Source: Chloroflexota bacterium (GTDB lineage Bacteria; Chloroflexota; UBA11872; VXNJ01). Taken from it: a stretch of DNA of 23,493 bases. The stretch is from assembly GCA_026708165.1 (NCBI GenBank), contig JAPOVO010000199.1:1-23493 (forward strand), written 5' to 3'. Positions 23,301 through 23,493 of the stretch are shown piece after piece. The number at the start of each line of letters is the position of its first letter. The stretch's first letter is position 1. Made by a program: the position numbers and the translations under genes. The notes under the pieces are model-generated. The model was not told the DNA's origin and ran no database searches. It saw nothing but the letters and a program-made list of their open reading frames with translations.

Positions 23301-23493
23301 ATCTGGTTCGCGGCCCGTGCCACCGGCGCCTTCAGATACAGATCGGCCGCAGTAGGTTCGCCGCTGCTGAACAGCAGCGTCAAAGGGTCCGCTTGACCGC
23401 GAAGCACATCGGCCAGGGCGCGGCCAGACCGCCGGAACAGCCCGATCTCGGTTAGGCCATCGGGATACAGTTCCTCCATCCGAGCGGCGATTT
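17357..23493 (-). CDS. Type I polyketide/fatty acid synthase, 5'-truncated: MT-(structural KR)-ER-KR-ACP-KS-AT(degenerate)
   Basis: The frame is open to the right edge, so the start (presumably KS-AT-DH) lies outside. Residues are numbered from the ATG at 23479. The C-methyltransferase (about 50-245) has IEVGAGTGSA at 81-90 and NVLHAT with H158. A structural KR half (265-470) precedes the ER (about 490-795; GAGGVG 623-628). The KR (about 808-1000) has GGLGGIG 815-821, K919 and S943, but the catalytic Tyr is H956. The ACP has GMDSL with S1118. The KS (about 1186-1605) keeps C1351, H1486 and H1526. The AT (about 1743-1955) has GHGSGE (1834-1839) for GHSxGE and lacks about 80-100 residues near 1870. 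The post-AT linker (YPFQRRRHWIE) ends the protein at 2040. It probably builds reduced, methyl-branched acyl chains. Confidence 0.93.
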   Translation of the reverse strand, partial: IAARMEELYPDGLTEIGLFRRSGRALADVLRGQADPLTLLFSSGEPTAADLYLKAPVARAANQMLAEAVQALLADLPEGRRLRVIEVGAGTGSATASVLPELPDGQFDYVYTDISAGFFAEAEARFGSDGIDYRPLDIERDPVKQGFDSHSYDLMIASNVLHATRYLEETLAHCRELLAPSGHLVALENLRGLGWMDLTFGQLDGWWRFADDYRPHHALAGPAVWSQALGDAGFESVEVLGVDESFTHEMLDKGVIVAQGPAQVAEPPGVWVLTADHGGVAEELATALAARNQTVVLASREAPENGVSAAVGPVVLETAVDPESRESWKSLLEDLPGDVPFSGVVHLAALNGHGTQATTDEIAGDVKQVGASALAMVQGLAESDVVPEKGVWFVTRGAQVLEREQSGQLAGAVLWGLGKVVALEAVHLQPRMLDLDPGTSGLPPDLLNELLYPDQENHIAYRGRRLSARLVRPNAAGERLVLPEESDWVLAPNRSGVFDSPEVKPLPARSLEPKEVRVSVEATGLNFWDVFRSLGFIEEGNLGREMCGRVLDTGSDVATVSIGDRVVGLGFGAFAPEMVTREELVAPAPPDMSVSALATVPSAFVSAALSYEYSGLEAGDRVLIHAGAGGVGLAAIQLAQAAGAEVFATASAPKQAYLRSLGVEHVFDSRETKFGEQILEATGGEGVDVVLNSLTSEGFIEASLSCLAQGGRFVELARRDILSHEEMAAVRPDVAYAILELDVLKKTDPAWVGEVLREVMQRLSTGELEPLIHSRWPLAEAGAALGFMRSARHVGKIVLTPPPLMRGQLRQDRTYLVTGGLGGIGCAVADWLADHGAGAIVLNGRRDPDAEAEEAIIALRGRGVRVEVELADVTDATAIDEMLARIDAELPPLGGVIHSVGVLSDASLANQTWTSFERVLWPKIVGAWHLHRATMDRDLDMFILFSSRVGVMGNPGQANHAAANAFLDQLAGHRRALGLPGQAIAWGAWSEIGEAAEQRERIEQRRAALGGRWFTPQQGIKALERLVRQDTTTSVVMSMDWSVFEEAVQDRPPLLEDLLSVSTDDVDSPDSPDDLLSSLGVASATEREEVLVAFLQRELQAVMRLPTTPSPSVEFSDLGMDSLMAVELRNRMNRAFAGEYVAPNTVVFDYPDAVSLARFLAGELGGVGEEAVLSEQRAPVQPPRVRPEEDGIAIVGMACRFPGAEGLSAFWRLLEAGENAVTDGRRDSGSWNGVAGDPAADDPVGRKGGFVDGIDRFDSRFFKIAPIEARTMDPQQRLLLETSWQAIEDAGIAPDRLKGSRTGVYAGVGSSEYRSLMAANGRDDSLFGTAGSVAVGRVAFALGLEGPAVPLDLNCASSLVAVHQASAALQRGEVDMALAGGVNVVLFQPVARSLTEIGMLSLSGQCWSFDAAADGYVRSEGCGMVVLKRLSEAEADGDRIWGVVRGSAVNQNGAGLGLTLPNGPAQQRAMEEALTRADVEPAEVDYLEAHGSGSDLGDAIEMSATAAVYGRDREAKHPLLIGSVKTNVGHLECAAAIAGLIKTVLAMSQGVIPKHLNFHNPNPEIDWERLPVQVTTEAMDWPIVPNRRSLAGLNAFGISGANTHLVVEGYRAPEDAAGDGIQGWPAGSPTPVAVCLPELADSALVAKEALGARAKRLLPLSGKTAKALRELAEQYLEWLDECSGDLASGNGAADSLLSDMAWTAGVGRSHFDHRAGVVFRDTGSLRERLLALDQSAVESKPDHPRKVAFAYTGQGSEWVGMGEALYESEPVVRAVLDRCDEVFRNERGTSLLDVMFGRAGPAGDLNDTAYAQPAIYALECAVTALWASVGIRPSVVVGHGSGELAAAQAAGVFDLEAGLQFASTRGALMSALPGPGLTLEGSLEAALRDVAIMAPSMPLVSSATGGVVESGETLDAAYWHRQAREPVAFGRCVEKLAEMGVDAVIEIGPHEVLGPKVTSDWPESAAGGEVVGGPVVLGSLRRPAGDGMVETDGGFVEAVAAAYEAGLEVSFEGLYAGEMRRRISLPGYPFQRRRHWIEAPKRRA

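Noticed and set aside
1..23493. Search for CRISPR arrays, insertion sequences, transposases, integrases and rRNA
   Set aside because: No regularly spaced repeats, transposase or integrase motifs, terminal inverted repeats or rRNA-like sequence were recognised. The tRNA relic is the only hint of past insertion.

Overview
This window is GC-rich and densely coded, and it looks like a chromosomal segment from an uncultured, probably marine or host-associated bacterium. The best phylum guess is Chloroflexota (SAR202- or Caldilinea-like). The reasons are a lipoprotein with a long Thr-Pro (TPTP) linker, a PatA/LpxL-like acyltransferase, and a mix of PhyH dioxygenase and Gfo/Idh/MocA oxidoreductases. 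Poribacteria or another sponge symbiont is a reasonable alternative. The assignment is inference, because no rRNA or marker gene is present. Many genes start with TTG or GTG.

Left part (1-8440): On the minus strand, an HtrB/LpxL-type acyltransferase is followed by the start of a membrane protein cut by the window edge. Next comes a three-gene minus-strand operon (SRPBCC protein, Gfo/Idh/MocA oxidoreductase, five-bladed propeller glycosidase-like protein). Divergent from it is a PhyH-type dioxygenase. A PIN/AbrB toxin-antitoxin pair, an intact tRNA-Gly(GCC), a TAT-exported GH109-like glycosidase and a decayed tRNA-Gly relic follow. The GH109 gene is bracketed by the intact tRNA and its relic, and the 316-base gap between the tRNA and the GH109 gene holds gene debris.

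Middle part (8440-15120): Small membrane proteins, the TPTP-linker lipoprotein, a nucleoside 2-deoxyribosyltransferase-like protein, a SAM methyltransferase, a DUF4389 membrane protein, and an NCS2-type permease. The permease carries a degenerate HATPase-like C-terminal domain and has lost its substrate-binding signature.

Right part (15180-23493, minus strand): A polyketide/fatty acid synthase operon, whose 5' end lies beyond the window. The visible megasynthase runs C-methyltransferase, structural KR, ER, KR, ACP, KS, AT and stops there. It is followed by a discrete ACP, an Sfp-type phosphopantetheinyl transferase and an alpha/beta-hydrolase. The terminal AT is the most striking feature: its GHSxGE nucleophile motif reads GHGSGE, and about 80-100 residues containing the catalytic His are missing. 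The terminal KS therefore has no working AT and no ACP in cis, and probably works with the discrete ACP. Together the genes suggest a self-contained system for a reduced, C-methylated (methyl-branched) acyl chain with its own ACP, PPTase and off-loading hydrolase. It is reminiscent of the small type I PKS/FAS systems of sponge symbionts (sup, swf), but membership is not shown here.
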